A stretch of 64,000 nt of DNA from the NCBI RefSeq assembly GCF_000712135.1, contig NZ_JOOE01000003.1, forward strand, positions 186,001 to 250,000. The letters run 5' to 3'. Below, piece after piece: positions 35,501-44,561 of the stretch (positions within the stretch are counted from its first letter, which is position 1; the number at the start of each line of letters is the position of its first letter). Under the pieces are notes generated by a model. The model did not search any database and was not told the DNA's origin. It saw only the letters and a list, made by a program, of their open reading frames with translations. A program made the translations under genes and the position numbers. Source of the stretch: Sphingomonas sp. UNC305MFCol5.2. Lineage in GTDB: Bacteria; Pseudomonadota; Alphaproteobacteria; Sphingomonadales; Sphingomonadaceae.

Positions 35501-38500
35501 ACCACCTGCATGTCGCCACCGATCGCGCTGGGCATGCGCCGCGACAGCCGTGTGCCGCTTTCGCCCGGCCGGTTGGGGTGGAAATGCTCCTGCAGGATCC
35601 AAGGCCGCCGCCCGCGTACCAGCCCACCTTGCCCTACCATCCGGCCCTGCGCGCCGACCCCGGTCATCTCGCCGTCCGGCCGGATAGCGGTGACCGCTCG
35701 GGGTCCCCCCTGGATCACGACATATTCGTTGGTGTCGGGATTATGGTAGATCGCCGCCTCGCGCGTCGGGTCGGCGGCGAGCAGGCGGCGAAAATTGGCC
35801 TCGGCGCCGGCATAATTAGTGGGATCGGGATGCACGATCACCGTGCCTTCGGTGACGCGGCCGATCAGGTTCGGATCGGCGGTGCTCAAGTCGATCTGGA
35901 CATGCGTGGCGACGAGCGGATTATCGTTGGCCGCGACTGCCCGGCGCGGCGCCTTGCCATCGTCGTCCATAGTGCGGACGGCGAGTTCCTCCTCAGGCGC
36001 GGCGCCGCGACGGCGAGCAGGCGCGCCTTGTTGTTCCTCTGGCGGTGCGCGGCTGGGCGGGTGCATGCCCGCCTCATCTTCCGGCGGGGCACGGCTGGGT
36101 GGGTGAACCCCCGCTTCCTCCGGCGGCGCGCGCGACGGCGGGCGGCCTCCGGGCATTCCCTCGGGCGGCATTCCGGACTCGCGCCAGCGCTGCAGCCGCG
36201 CGCTCGAATCGGCGGCGTGTTCGAACGTGCCTTCGAGAAAGCTCTGGATCCCGCCCTGCGCCGCCGCGCCCCAGATCTCGTCGGCAGCCTGCGCGCTGGT
36301 CCCTTCGTAGCGGCCCTGACGACGGTCATAATTGATTTCGGACCAGCGCGACGCGGCATTGCCGATTCCGCCGCCCAGCGTGCGGCCAAGCAGCCGGGTG
36401 CCGAAATTCTCGCTCCACGCCTGGCCGCGCATTCCGCCGAAGCGCGTGGCGACGTCCCCCACGCGGCCGCGCCGAAGCGCCTCGCTCGTGCCCGACAGCC
36501 GCCCGAGCCCGCCTGCCCCCAAGCTGACTGCCCGCGAAGTCAGCCCCGTGGCGAGACTGCTCATCACCCCACCGCCGAAGCCACGCTCGGCTCCGCGCCC
36601 GATATTGGAGAGCCATTCACCGCGGTCCCAGGCGCGATCGTCGAACGCAGCGGTGCCGGCGCCGCTGAATGCGCCCGCCGCACCGCCGATCACCACTTCC
36701 TCCGCCAGGGTCACGGTGCGGAAGCCCGCGGTCGAGATCAGCCTCGAGCCCAGCGCGCCGCGGAGCGCGCCCATCCCGCCGGCGCGCGCGATGTTGAGCC
36801 CCGAGGCGAGCCCCGCAGTTGCCGCCTGCACCACCGCCAGTCCAAAATCGCGCCCGGCATCCTCATAGCCGTAGCGCCCACCCTTGATCGCCCAGCTCGC
36901 CGCCATGCCGAGCACGCCGGCACCCAAAGTGGTCAGCACCGGGATCCAGAACGACGCCGCCGCGCCACCGGTCAATGCGGTGGAGAGCACCGCCGCGGCG
37001 ACGACCAGCGCCGTGGTGATGGCGTTGGCGATATTGTCGGTGGCGGTGCGATACGCCTGGGCGTTCGACTGGTTGGTCGCCATCAGCGCGCTGAACCCCA
37101 CCACGCTGTCGCCCTCGGCGGGGGCGAAATTGCCGCGCTCGTCGAAGCGCCCGGCACGTACCATCACGCCCTCGCGATTGCGGAAACGCAGATTGCCGCG
37201 TGCATCGAAGTCGCTGACATGCTCGGCGTCGCCTTCGCTGACTCCCATCACGCGCATCAGCCGATTGTGCGATGCCTCGAGCCGGCGATACTCCTCGCGG
37301 GCGAGCAGTTGCCCCGCCCAACCGGCATTGTCGAGCTGAAGCCTCGACGTCATCCGGCTGACTTCGGCGCGCTCGCGCGGATTGCGCGGCTGGCCCATCG
37401 CGAGGACCTGCATCTCGATCCGGTCGTCGCCTGATAATTCGGTGAAATAGTCGTCCGAATGCTCGAACAACCCGAGCCGTTCGTACAGGCCGGGGGTGTG
37501 GGTTCGGTCATATTCGGCGACCGCAGCCTGGATCTGGTCGCGGCTCATCCGCCCGAAGGTGCTGCGCAGCAGGCCCTCGTCGGTACCCCAGCGGTCGACG
37601 GCGTGCTCGAAGGCAAGCGCGGCCACAGTCGGATCGGTGAGCCCGCGGGTAACTTGCGATTCGATCAGCCGCCCCTCGCGCTCGTCGCTCGCGCCGCGTC
37701 GCAGCCGTCCGCCCAGATCGGCGCGAATCTCGGTCAGGGTCCGCCCGGTGTCGCGCCCGCCATTGCGATAGCGATCCCATACCCGGTACATCTCGGCCTC
37801 GCGCGCCTGGGCGCGTTCGAGCCGGCTCGGTTCGGCCGCGGGATCGCGCGGATGCGACATTCGCGAATTGGGATCGTCGGGATTGCCCATGTCGTCGTTG
37901 AGCTCGGGATCGTCGAGCGCGCGCTCGACTCGCTCGCGATTCGCCCCGCCCGGCCGGCTGTCCTCGACCGCGAGCTGCATGGCGCGAGTATCGGCGGTGC
38001 CTGCCCCGGTGCGCGCCAGCGTGGTCAGCAAATCGACCTGCTCCGTACGCAGCGAGGCGGTGTAGAGATAGTCGCCGTCGCTATAGGTGCGCTCCCGGCT
38101 CGCCAGTTCGCGCAGCCATGCCTCGCCTCCCGCCGCGCCGTCGGCGCGCACCGCGCCGTCATTGCCGAGCCGCGAGACGGTATTCGCCCATGCGGCTCGA
38201 CGCCTCGCCTCGCCTGCTTCGGCGCTCTCGAACTCGCCGGTGGCGGTGAGATTGAAATCGCGTGCGCCTTCGAGCCGGCTCGTCCCCGCCTGGCGCGCAA
38301 AGCGTTCCATCGCGTCGAAGGCATTGTCGCCGCCGCGCGTGGCATTCTCGTCGAGCGCAGTCGTCACTGCCGCCTCGGTCCGCACCGCGCGCGCCGCCGC
38401 GACACGATCGGCGGCGTTGGTCTCGTCGGCGGTGCGCAGCAGCTGGAACATCCGCCGATCGGCGCCTTCCAGGTCGTTTTCGACCGAATCCATGATCTCG

Positions 38501-41205
38501 GCGGCGCCGGGCAATCCGCGCATTGCCGCCATGTCGGCAGGGCTGAGCGACGTCATCGCCGCCTGGACCTGATCGGCGTTGTTGGTCCATTCGGTTGCCG
38601 CCTGGATCTCGGCCAGCGCCCCCGCCGCGCGGTTTCCGAGCAGGTAATTATACACTGCGTCGCCGCTGTAGACCCGCGAGCTCACGCCGGTCAGCAGATT
38701 GCCGAAGCTCATATACGTGGCGACGTCGTCCCACAGATTGCCGGGGCGGACCTCGTTATAATATTTGATCACGGCCTGGCCGCGGCGATAGGTGAGCCCG
38801 CGCACCAGATCGAGCGTCTGCTCCGGATTTTGCCCGAGCAGCGTCATTTGGGTCATCAGCCCGTCGCCGCGGCGGGTGACGTCGCCGACCACGCTCTCGG
38901 CGATCGAGCGAGTCAGGTCGAAGATCTGCTGCTCGCTCTCCGGCGCGGCGGTGTAGTCGTCGGAAAGGTCGACGAATTCCTTGGGGCTCGATCCGGTCCC
39001 GGCGGGCGGCTGCGGACTCGTCGAGGCAGCCGGCGGGGTGCTGGCATTGGCTTCGCCGGTGCTGCCGGGGCCCGGCGTCCCCATATAGGCTGCGACTGCC
39101 TGTGCCTGCGCGTCGCGCAGCGCCGACCACAAGGCATTCTCCATCGTATCGAGCTCGGCCTTGGCCGGAATCGGGAAATTGTCGATCGACTGTGCCACCG
39201 GATCGGCCATCCGCCGCAGCGACTGGTCGAGCGCGAGGATCTGGGCAAACATCTGCGCGCCCGAGCCGCGCGCCGACTCGCGCAGCTGGCCATTGAGCTG
39301 TGCAATGCCCTTGTCCGCGCCTGCCGCGATCTGTGCCCCGCGCGTCGCGAATTGGCGGCGCATCCGCTCCGCCGCGCCGCCCGACTGGCCGAGCCGGGCG
39401 TCCACGGCTTCTCGCTGGAGGCGGCGGGTCCGCTCGCCCGATTCGATCACGAAGCGCGCGAAATTGTCCGGCGGCTGGGTGCGCTGCGCCGCGATCTGCT
39501 CGTGCAGTGCAAGGATCGCCGCACCTTGCCCGCTGGCGAGGCTGGTGAAGCCCCTCCACTGGCTGTCGCCGGCGCGGGCCATACTCGTTCGCTGTCCCTC
39601 GGCTGCCCGTGTCGACTGGCTGACGATTTGCTCGCGGCTGCGGCGATGGCGGTCGACCAGCCCGAGCTCGACCGAATTGCGGCTGCGGCGCACGCCGTCC
39701 GCCGAGTTGCGCTCGGTCGAGTCGACTTGCTTGATCGCATTGTCGCGCATCCGTGCGATTTGCGCCGGCGCCTGGCCGAGCCGATCGACATAGCCTTGAA
39801 ACGGCTGAAACGCCTGCGTTGCGGCATTCTGGAAATTCGTATGCGCGGTGTTGAGATTGTCGGCGAACACTGCCGTGCCGTCGGTGAACGCAGTTGCGCG
39901 ATTGCCGGCGCGCACCGGGATCGCGACGTCGATATCCTCATTCTCCGCCGCCTGCATCTGCGGCGCCTGATCGGCGTAATCGGCGGCGGTGTTGGGGGCA
40001 TGGCCGAGCGAGGGATCGGCCTGCAGCCCGCTGAACGCGGCCGAGGCAGCCGCGCCCGCGACGTCGACTGCAGTGAGATAGTCGCCGAGCGTCACTTCAA
40101 CGGCCTGTGCCGCTTCGCGCGCGGCGGTCATCCGCGCCTGGATCGCCGCGCGCCGCGCCGCCACCGTGCCCATCGCCCGCCGCGCTGCGACGCGGATCAT
40201 CGCACGGGCATTGTCCGCCTGCAGTCCCAGCCGGAACACCGCGTCGGACTCGGCTTGGTCGAGGTCCGAGCGCGCGTCGGCCAAGGTGTCGCGCAACTTA
40301 TCCAGCGAATCGTCGAGCTGGCGCTGCGCATCCGCCTGGAGGTCGGCATAAAGCGAGCGGAGCCGCTCATGCTCGTTGCGGCCTGCGGCGACGACCTCGT
40401 CATAACTGCGCGCCGCCGCCGCCGCGGCTTCCTCGAACGCGATCGGATAGCGCCGCACTGCCGGCGACATGTCCTGGGTTCCGCCATCGGGCACCACCGA
40501 GAGACCGTGCGGCATCGCCAGCGGCGACGGCGTGGCGGTGCGCTCGAGCGGCTGGCGGCTGATCTGGACCTGGTCGTTGGCGGGCGGCGGTATCGGCAAC
40601 GGCACGAACGGCGGCTCGGCCCGCGGCTCCGGTGCATGTCCTCCCGCGCGACGACCGCCGGCGACCGTGCGCCCCGCTCCGCCGCCGCCGCGCGCGGCAG
40701 CCGCGCCCCCCGGCCCAGCGGGTGCCGCCGCGGCCTCGCCCGGCGCCGTTGCGGATGCCGTCGCGCCGTCCGTCGCAGTGCTGTCGGCAGGCGCGGTCGC
40801 AGGATCGTTTGGGGTGCCGGCACCGCCGGTAGTGCCAGTGGGCGGCGCGGGCCGGGCCGTCGGCGCGGTCGGCCGCGTGCCCGTCGGCGGCATGACGATC
40901 GGCGTGGCTGCCACGCTCGACATCAGCGGTGCCGTGGGCGGCGCGACGCTCGCCAGGTCGTCAGCCGAACACACCATTGCGCTATAGGAAGTGAACGCGC
41001 TCGACGCGGGGTCGACATAAGCCGGGCTACTCATCGGTCCGCCGCTCATCGCCGGGCTGGTGCTGCGCGCCGCCGCGGCCCGCGCGTCACGTGCCGCGCG
41101 GCGCTCCTCCGGAGTCGAGCGCGCAGAAGGCATCGCGTCGAGCCGGTGCGGCACCCGCGGCGCGGGCGGCGGACGCACCGCGCGCGCGGTGGCCGTGGCT
41201 ACCAT
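32587..41205 (-). CDS. Giant multidomain eCIS-associated polymorphic toxin
   Basis: A 2872-residue protein, last large gene of the eCIS operon. Residues 1-230 are Ala/Pro/Gly-rich, and 250-710 are long helices. Annexin-like repeats appear at about 785-840 and 1195-1270 (GTDE at 1207-1210). A hydrophobic segment spans about 1393-1440, and Pro-rich tandem repeats (HPPSRAPPEE-like) about 1690-1725. A JAMM-like H-F-H-P...S...D lies at 1874-1898, and an ART-like HG...DFGRAFYTTT at 2129-2172. An SH3-like HPDYGEGTV follows at 2653-2661, and a zinc-deaminase tail has HAE 2803-2805 and C2832-x-x-C2835. The deaminase fold is used by toxins that deaminate DNA, RNA or nucleotides; the target here is unknown. 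There is no DUF4157, PAAR or Rhs part. The start overlaps the AAA+ gene by seven bases (ATGGTAG). Confidence 0.85.
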   Translation of the reverse strand: MVATATARAVRPPPAPRVPHRLDAMPSARSTPEERRAARDARAAAARSTSPAMSGGPMSSPAYVDPASSAFTSYSAMVCSADDLASVAPPTAPLMSSVAATPIVMPPTGTRPTAPTARPAPPTGTTGGAGTPNDPATAPADSTATDGATASATAPGEAAAAPAGPGGAAAARGGGGAGRTVAGGRRAGGHAPEPRAEPPFVPLPIPPPANDQVQISRQPLERTATPSPLAMPHGLSVVPDGGTQDMSPAVRRYPIAFEEAAAAAARSYDEVVAAGRNEHERLRSLYADLQADAQRQLDDSLDKLRDTLADARSDLDQAESDAVFRLGLQADNARAMIRVAARRAMGTVAARRAAIQARMTAAREAAQAVEVTLGDYLTAVDVAGAAASAAFSGLQADPSLGHAPNTAADYADQAPQMQAAENEDIDVAIPVRAGNRATAFTDGTAVFADNLNTAHTNFQNAATQAFQPFQGYVDRLGQAPAQIARMRDNAIKQVDSTERNSADGVRRSRNSVELGLVDRHRRSREQIVSQSTRAAEGQRTSMARAGDSQWRGFTSLASGQGAAILALHEQIAAQRTQPPDNFARFVIESGERTRRLQREAVDARLGQSGGAAERMRRQFATRGAQIAAGADKGIAQLNGQLRESARGSGAQMFAQILALDQSLRRMADPVAQSIDNFPIPAKAELDTMENALWSALRDAQAQAVAAYMGTPGPGSTGEANASTPPAASTSPQPPAGTGSSPKEFVDLSDDYTAAPESEQQIFDLTRSIAESVVGDVTRRGDGLMTQMTLLGQNPEQTLDLVRGLTYRRGQAVIKYYNEVRPGNLWDDVATYMSFGNLLTGVSSRVYSGDAVYNYLLGNRAAGALAEIQAATEWTNNADQVQAAMTSLSPADMAAMRGLPGAAEIMDSVENDLEGADRRMFQLLRTADETNAADRVAAARAVRTEAAVTTALDENATRGGDNAFDAMERFARQAGTSRLEGARDFNLTATGEFESAEAGEARRRAAWANTVSRLGNDGAVRADGAAGGEAWLRELASRERTYSDGDYLYTASLRTEQVDLLTTLARTGAGTADTRAMQLAVEDSRPGGANRERVERALDDPELNDDMGNPDDPNSRMSHPRDPAAEPSRLERAQAREAEMYRVWDRYRNGGRDTGRTLTEIRADLGGRLRRGASDEREGRLIESQVTRGLTDPTVAALAFEHAVDRWGTDEGLLRSTFGRMSRDQIQAAVAEYDRTHTPGLYERLGLFEHSDDYFTELSGDDRIEMQVLAMGQPRNPRERAEVSRMTSRLQLDNAGWAGQLLAREEYRRLEASHNRLMRVMGVSEGDAEHVSDFDARGNLRFRNREGVMVRAGRFDERGNFAPAEGDSVVGFSALMATNQSNAQAYRTATDNIANAITTALVVAAAVLSTALTGGAAASFWIPVLTTLGAGVLGMAASWAIKGGRYGYEDAGRDFGLAVVQAATAGLASGLNIARAGGMGALRGALGSRLISTAGFRTVTLAEEVVIGGAAGAFSGAGTAAFDDRAWDRGEWLSNIGRGAERGFGGGVMSSLATGLTSRAVSLGAGGLGRLSGTSEALRRGRVGDVATRFGGMRGQAWSENFGTRLLGRTLGGGIGNAASRWSEINYDRRQGRYEGTSAQAADEIWGAAAQGGIQSFLEGTFEHAADSSARLQRWRESGMPPEGMPGGRPPSRAPPEEAGVHPPSRAPPEDEAGMHPPSRAPPEEQQGAPARRRGAAPEEELAVRTMDDDGKAPRRAVAANDNPLVATHVQIDLSTADPNLIGRVTEGTVIVHPDPTNYAGAEANFRRLLAADPTREAAIYHNPDTNEYVVIQGGPRAVTAIRPDGEMTGVGAQGRMVGQGGLVRGRRPWILQEHFHPNRPGESGTRLSRRMPSAIGGDMQVVLVESEIMGFGARSSRIHFDDNGTPNFTDFGVTPGHPKGPLWVNYPDPVTGVRVTEHFATLGDYHRAMVKLTGDDARAAAGGTAVRTADHDALDPAGPRRALERGSTETALTDADRPVIRALGEQLGLNDQQRMHLAGLRAAGSTDPEIAHAGTRLDATETRSRRMVRDLGLVGEPDSMARLHLLMNDLSLSEPIRQLLADTVIAATREHMIAMGTLAKDEPLILLLHGAPGVTPGSGAVTRGALIREHGIQYSHIQGGSSDDFGRAFYTTTRVEAAEAYAVKRSRAHMDPPRGEVFPFMLRGRDFGPTVDVTPGGAHRALWERYVVEHFNEFGDPRMMPGGPGYDFTRRQQAFGVMDASANRGVVFEGFLQHLAAQTGRPELAAPHLVLGELGGPFTTGTGSGNQQAIRSQHIMDIMNAQLGFRRAGAGAGVDEEGALAVRTADEVPVTAKPLTETPSAEESALVHAAVAPAVAVAAPSPPPLIPGSPEQLSQNPLHIADTPQGRARQAIERAIAMTPSPEVQEKLRGLFDAMEPQHGLIVEYLSARTQAERQQILQRERRALREVRGGASQFENLTRRLTFLSEFVGAPFRVTVEHLAELHQIGLPTVPGLTPAAEARLQRFMLESPLILHLVRTESHLVGPLLANFRKTSAVEFESHIEQQLRKKGLDPQARARLGETFPWLLGGVARSSVRQDLTGVARGTTEMLGYEPGDRHASGDLPIGPHVDLLDPRHPPIQPTEQLELGTRVIHPDYGEGTVVAVTNGLAEVKFTSSNPAKAIPTFVPLEFGTLFRLRDPMTGGELPVIPIRVDGELQSEFQRLRDYRVEQGVGPYIGGKGDTGTVAVARVGDEHFAGTNSTMKLKDGPTMTSADRAAMLAILQHLGLASTSPADANKRQHFTHAEFEALYLAHRELGTFPDVVELFVDRTTCESCKGNLDAVAAYFGIKELRVYHYEQERGWGPDIYRPRRR

Positions 41206-43067
41206 GGCAGCGGCGGCGCCGAGCGCCCGAGCTTGCCATATTCCTCCTCAGCGGCGCGCGCGAGATCGGCGGCGACCAGCGGACGCCCGGCTCTGCGCGC
41301 GCGCGTCGCCGCGCCGAGCACGACGTTGCGGATATGCCCCCCGGCGAGGTCGATCGTCACCGAAAGCAGGTCGAACTCTTCGGCCGTCACATCATGCCGA
41401 TCCCCAAGATGCGTCTCCCACAATGCCCGCCGGGCCGATGCCCCCGGCAACGGGAATTCGAGGATTGCATCGAGCCTGCGCACGAACGCGGGATCGAAGC
41501 GATCGCGGCTGTTGGTCGCGAGCACCGCGACGCCATCGAAATCCTCGATCCGCTGGAGCAGATAATTGGTCTGGGCATTGGCGAAGCGATCATGCGAGTC
41601 GCCAACATCGGTGCGGGCGCCGAACAGCGAATCCGCTTCGTCAAAGAACAGCACGACATCGGCATGCTGCGCAGCATCGAGCACGCTGGAAAGGTTCTTC
41701 TCGGTCTCGCCAATCCACTTGCTGGTCATCGCCGCAAGGTCCACTCGGTAGAGCGGCAGCCCGACACGGCGTGCGATCCAGTGCACCGCGAGCGTCTTGC
41801 CAGTGCCCGATTCACCGGTGAACAGCGCGCGCACGCCGGGCCGGTAGCGTGCGCGCAGCGAGCTTCCCAGGCCTTCGGACAGCTGGTCGCGCAGCCGGAT
41901 GCGGTCGATCAGCAGTTCGAGCCCTTCGCCCAGCTCGGGCGGCACTACCAGATCCTCGCGCGCGACTTGCGCCGATGAGCGCCGCGCGAGCGAGTCGAGC
42001 TGGCTCGCCCCGGCATCGGCAGCGGCGACGAGATCGGCCCAGCCCGGAGCGTCGCCTCCGAGCAGGGCCATGCGTTCGGCGACTTCAGCAATACGTCCCG
42101 CGCCCTGGCGATAGGTGACGGCAGCCTGCTCAGCCAGGGCGGCCTCGACTCCACCCGCTTGCCACAAGGCCACGCGCTCGGTGCGCTCGGGCAGGGGCAG
42201 TGCCCATTCGGTCGAAGGCAAGGGCGCCTCGATCACGCCTTCCATCCCGGCAAGCAGCAGCAACGGCCCATCCCAGACCCCGAAATCCTCGACACGGCAG
42301 CGCTCGCCCGGCCCAAGCGCGCGGCGCAACACCGGTAGGCTGTTGGAAGCCGCCAGCCAGCAGACATGTTGCGCGACGTGCTGCTGCTCGCCCAGCACTA
42401 CTGGCGCGAGCGCGAGCGTCTGGCCGATCAGCGCGGCGATCGCCTCGCTTTCGCGCAAGCTCGGCGAGCGAAGCACGAGCAAAGCCGGCTCGGCGCGCGC
42501 CGCGATCCGCGCGGCACGTGCCTGCGCTTCGGCGACGAGTGCTTCGGGCAGTGCCGTGCGTCCGATCCGCAGTGGATGGATACCGTCGGGTTCGAGGCAC
42601 CCGCCACCCAATGCAGCGACCAGCGCCAGCGGCATGCCGATGCTGCGCTCGGCGAGTGGCGCCGCTTCGTCGCCCAGGGCGAGCAAGCCGATCCGCGCGA
42701 CGGGGCCGCTGGCAAGCGTGACGCAATCGAGCCCGAATGCCGCGAAGATCGTGGCGAGAAACCCGGCAAGCGGGCGTGCGCTGCCGACCGGATTCTGCGC
42801 CTGCGCGACCAGCCGGGCGATCCCAGCGTCGGTCTCGACTGCGAGCACCAGCGTGGCCGCGAGCAATTCGCCGTCGCTCAGGCCGAAGCGATCGGCCAAG
42901 GCGCAAAGCTTGGCGTCGGCTTCCGCAGGCGCGCCGCGGATCGATGCGAGGAGTGAGGTTTCGGAAACCGCGGGGCCGGGCGCACCCTTCGCGCCGCATA
43001 TGCTGCGCAGCATATGGAGCGCGAGCGCGCGCAGGCTGCGCATCTCGGAAGGCAGGGGCGCGGTCAT
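41199..43067 (-). CDS. eCIS AAA+ ATPase (Afp15-like)
   Basis: A 622-residue ATPase. Residues 1-330 form a variable N-terminal half. The AAA+ domain follows, with Walker A GESGTGKT (about 417), Walker [12 protein letters not shown] (about 470), sensor-like [11 protein letters not shown] and an arginine-finger-type RRLD. An AAA+ protein of this layout is the hallmark gene of extracellular contractile injection systems, where it acts in particle assembly; the role is by family. The start at 43067 overlaps the previous gene as ATGA; an upstream extension to 43232 has no support. Confidence 0.9.
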   Translation of the reverse strand: MTAPLPSEMRSLRALALHMLRSICGAKGAPGPAVSETSLLASIRGAPAEADAKLCALADRFGLSDGELLAATLVLAVETDAGIARLVAQAQNPVGSARPLAGFLATIFAAFGLDCVTLASGPVARIGLLALGDEAAPLAERSIGMPLALVAALGGGCLEPDGIHPLRIGRTALPEALVAEAQARAARIAARAEPALLVLRSPSLRESEAIAALIGQTLALAPVVLGEQQHVAQHVCWLAASNSLPVLRRALGPGERCRVEDFGVWDGPLLLLAGMEGVIEAPLPSTEWALPLPERTERVALWQAGGVEAALAEQAAVTYRQGAGRIAEVAERMALLGGDAPGWADLVAAADAGASQLDSLARRSSAQVAREDLVVPPELGEGLELLIDRIRLRDQLSEGLGSSLRARYRPGVRALFTGESGTGKTLAVHWIARRVGLPLYRVDLAAMTSKWIGETEKNLSSVLDAAQHADVVLFFDEADSLFGARTDVGDSHDRFANAQTNYLLQRIEDFDGVAVLATNSRDRFDPAFVRRLDAILEFPLPGASARRALWETHLGDRHDVTAEEFDLLSVTIDLAGGHIRNVVLGAATRARRAGRPLVAADLARAAEEEYGKLGRSAPPLPW

Positions 43068-44557
43068 GGTTCGCCCTGCTTCGCGTAAAGATAGCGGACG
43101 CTGAGCCCGAGCCAGTCGGTCCAGCCTGGGTCGATGTCGAGCGCGTGGCGCCGCAACCGCAGGTCGACCGACTCGGGATCGAAGCCGATCACCAGCCGCT
43201 CTTCCGTCTGGCGCAGCCAGCCCGGACGGCACACGACTTCATGAAGGCGGATGCGCGCACGGCGCCACAGATGGAAATCGAGCGCGACTCGCCAAGGTCG
43301 GGCGAAATCGGGATCGCCGGGAACACAATCGACAAACGGTAGCAAAGCCGGGTCTTCGGGATTGACACCGAAATGCCGACCGATCGCGCGGATCAGTCGC
43401 CGCCCGCCATCGGCCGCGGCGAGATCGGGATGGTCGGTCAGCCATTCGCGAAAGCCCATTCGGATCAACACCGGCACCACCAGCCACAAGCCTGCGAAGG
43501 GGCTTGTGGCTTCATCGAACAAGCGCGAGACCGAAGGCGGTGCGACAAGCGGCTCGCCTTCCAATGCCCGCGTCTGCACCGGATCTGGCATGGCGGCCGC
43601 GCACCCCGCAGCGTCCGCCTCTCCTGCCGGCGGCGCCTCTGCCTGCTGCGTCGTTGCCGGGGTGGCAGCCTCGGCGACTTTCGACCCGGCAGCCCCGCGC
43701 GCGATCGACGCCGTAGGACCGCGGCCGGTCTCGAGCAGGACGACATAGCTGCGCACTGCCTCCGCGAGCTGCTGTGGCGCCAGCCGCAATGCCGGGCTTC
43801 CACGCAACAGCAACCGTTCAAGCAGCCGGCGCGCTATTGGCGCTCCCGGACCGATTTGCAGGGCCAACCGCTCGATCGCGGCCACGAGCCGCTCGGGCAA
43901 GGCTTCCCGAACAGCCAGAACCGGCGCGTTAGCGAAGCGTTGCGCCACCAAGGGATCGCCCCCAGCAGCCGCAGCAGCAGCCTCCGCCGCCCGGTCCGCA
44001 TCCGCGACGGCGTTGGTCTCCGCGAGTGGAAGTCGGACCGGCCCCGCCGCCATCTGCTCCGTCGCGACAAGCAACAAATCGATCCCGCCTTCGGCAACGA
44101 CAGCCTCCACCAGCGCGACGGGCTCGATCGCTCCGCGCCCGGCCAATGCCTCCCGGAGCGCTGCTGCCAGCCACTCGCGCGCCGGCTCGCCTTGCCAGTC
44201 GGGCACGGCCAGTCGCCAGTACCAGGCCACCGGGCGGCGACCGGCGATCAGTTCGCGCGCGAGCAGCCGCCACGCCTCGCCGTGACTGGCGAACCACACG
44301 CAATTGGAGTCGCCCGCGTTGCTCTCGCCACCGTGACGTCGCCCCTGTGTCGCAAGGTCCCAGGCCTGGCGGAATTGCGCGCTGCGCCGGTCGGGCCGTT
44401 GCTCGGGCCGCGTACGCCCCAGCGCCACGCGGCGGATCAACACCAGCCGCTCGTCGTCGGGCCACGAGGTGCGGATCCCGTCCTCGATCGCGAACCGGGC
44501 CAAGGCCGCGCGATCGGGCGGCCCGCGAAGCCTCAGCCGCGCGATTGCGACGCCCAT
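43064..44557 (-). CDS. eCIS protein in the tape-measure slot
   Basis: A 497-residue protein just before the AAA+ gene, the place of the tape-measure class in many eCIS loci. It has an alanine-rich helical middle and a C-terminal domain with SPFAGLWLVVPVLIRMGFRE and a final FDPESVDLRLRRHALDIDPG block ending in WLGLSVRYLYAK. The FAGLWLVVPVLIR stretch resembles the NAGLVLL-type block of CIS tape-measure proteins, but only weakly. A chaperone or scaffold role for tube assembly is equally possible. Confidence 0.6.
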   Translation of the reverse strand: MGVAIARLRLRGPPDRAALARFAIEDGIRTSWPDDERLVLIRRVALGRTRPEQRPDRRSAQFRQAWDLATQGRRHGGESNAGDSNCVWFASHGEAWRLLARELIAGRRPVAWYWRLAVPDWQGEPAREWLAAALREALAGRGAIEPVALVEAVVAEGGIDLLLVATEQMAAGPVRLPLAETNAVADADRAAEAAAAAAGGDPLVAQRFANAPVLAVREALPERLVAAIERLALQIGPGAPIARRLLERLLLRGSPALRLAPQQLAEAVRSYVVLLETGRGPTASIARGAAGSKVAEAATPATTQQAEAPPAGEADAAGCAAAMPDPVQTRALEGEPLVAPPSVSRLFDEATSPFAGLWLVVPVLIRMGFREWLTDHPDLAAADGGRRLIRAIGRHFGVNPEDPALLPFVDCVPGDPDFARPWRVALDFHLWRRARIRLHEVVCRPGWLRQTEERLVIGFDPESVDLRLRRHALDIDPGWTDWLGLSVRYLYAKQGEP

Positions 44558-44561
44558 CGCC

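Noticed and set aside
34102-37434. 1110-codon forward frame in the middle of the toxin gene
   Set aside because: Arginine- and histidine-rich antisense translation without domains; it is a composition artefact.
37459-41565. Very long forward-strand open frames (over 1000 codons) opposite the toxin
   Set aside because: They are exact antisense shadows of the reverse-strand toxin and AAA+ genes in high-GC DNA, with no recognisable domains or ribosome-binding sites.
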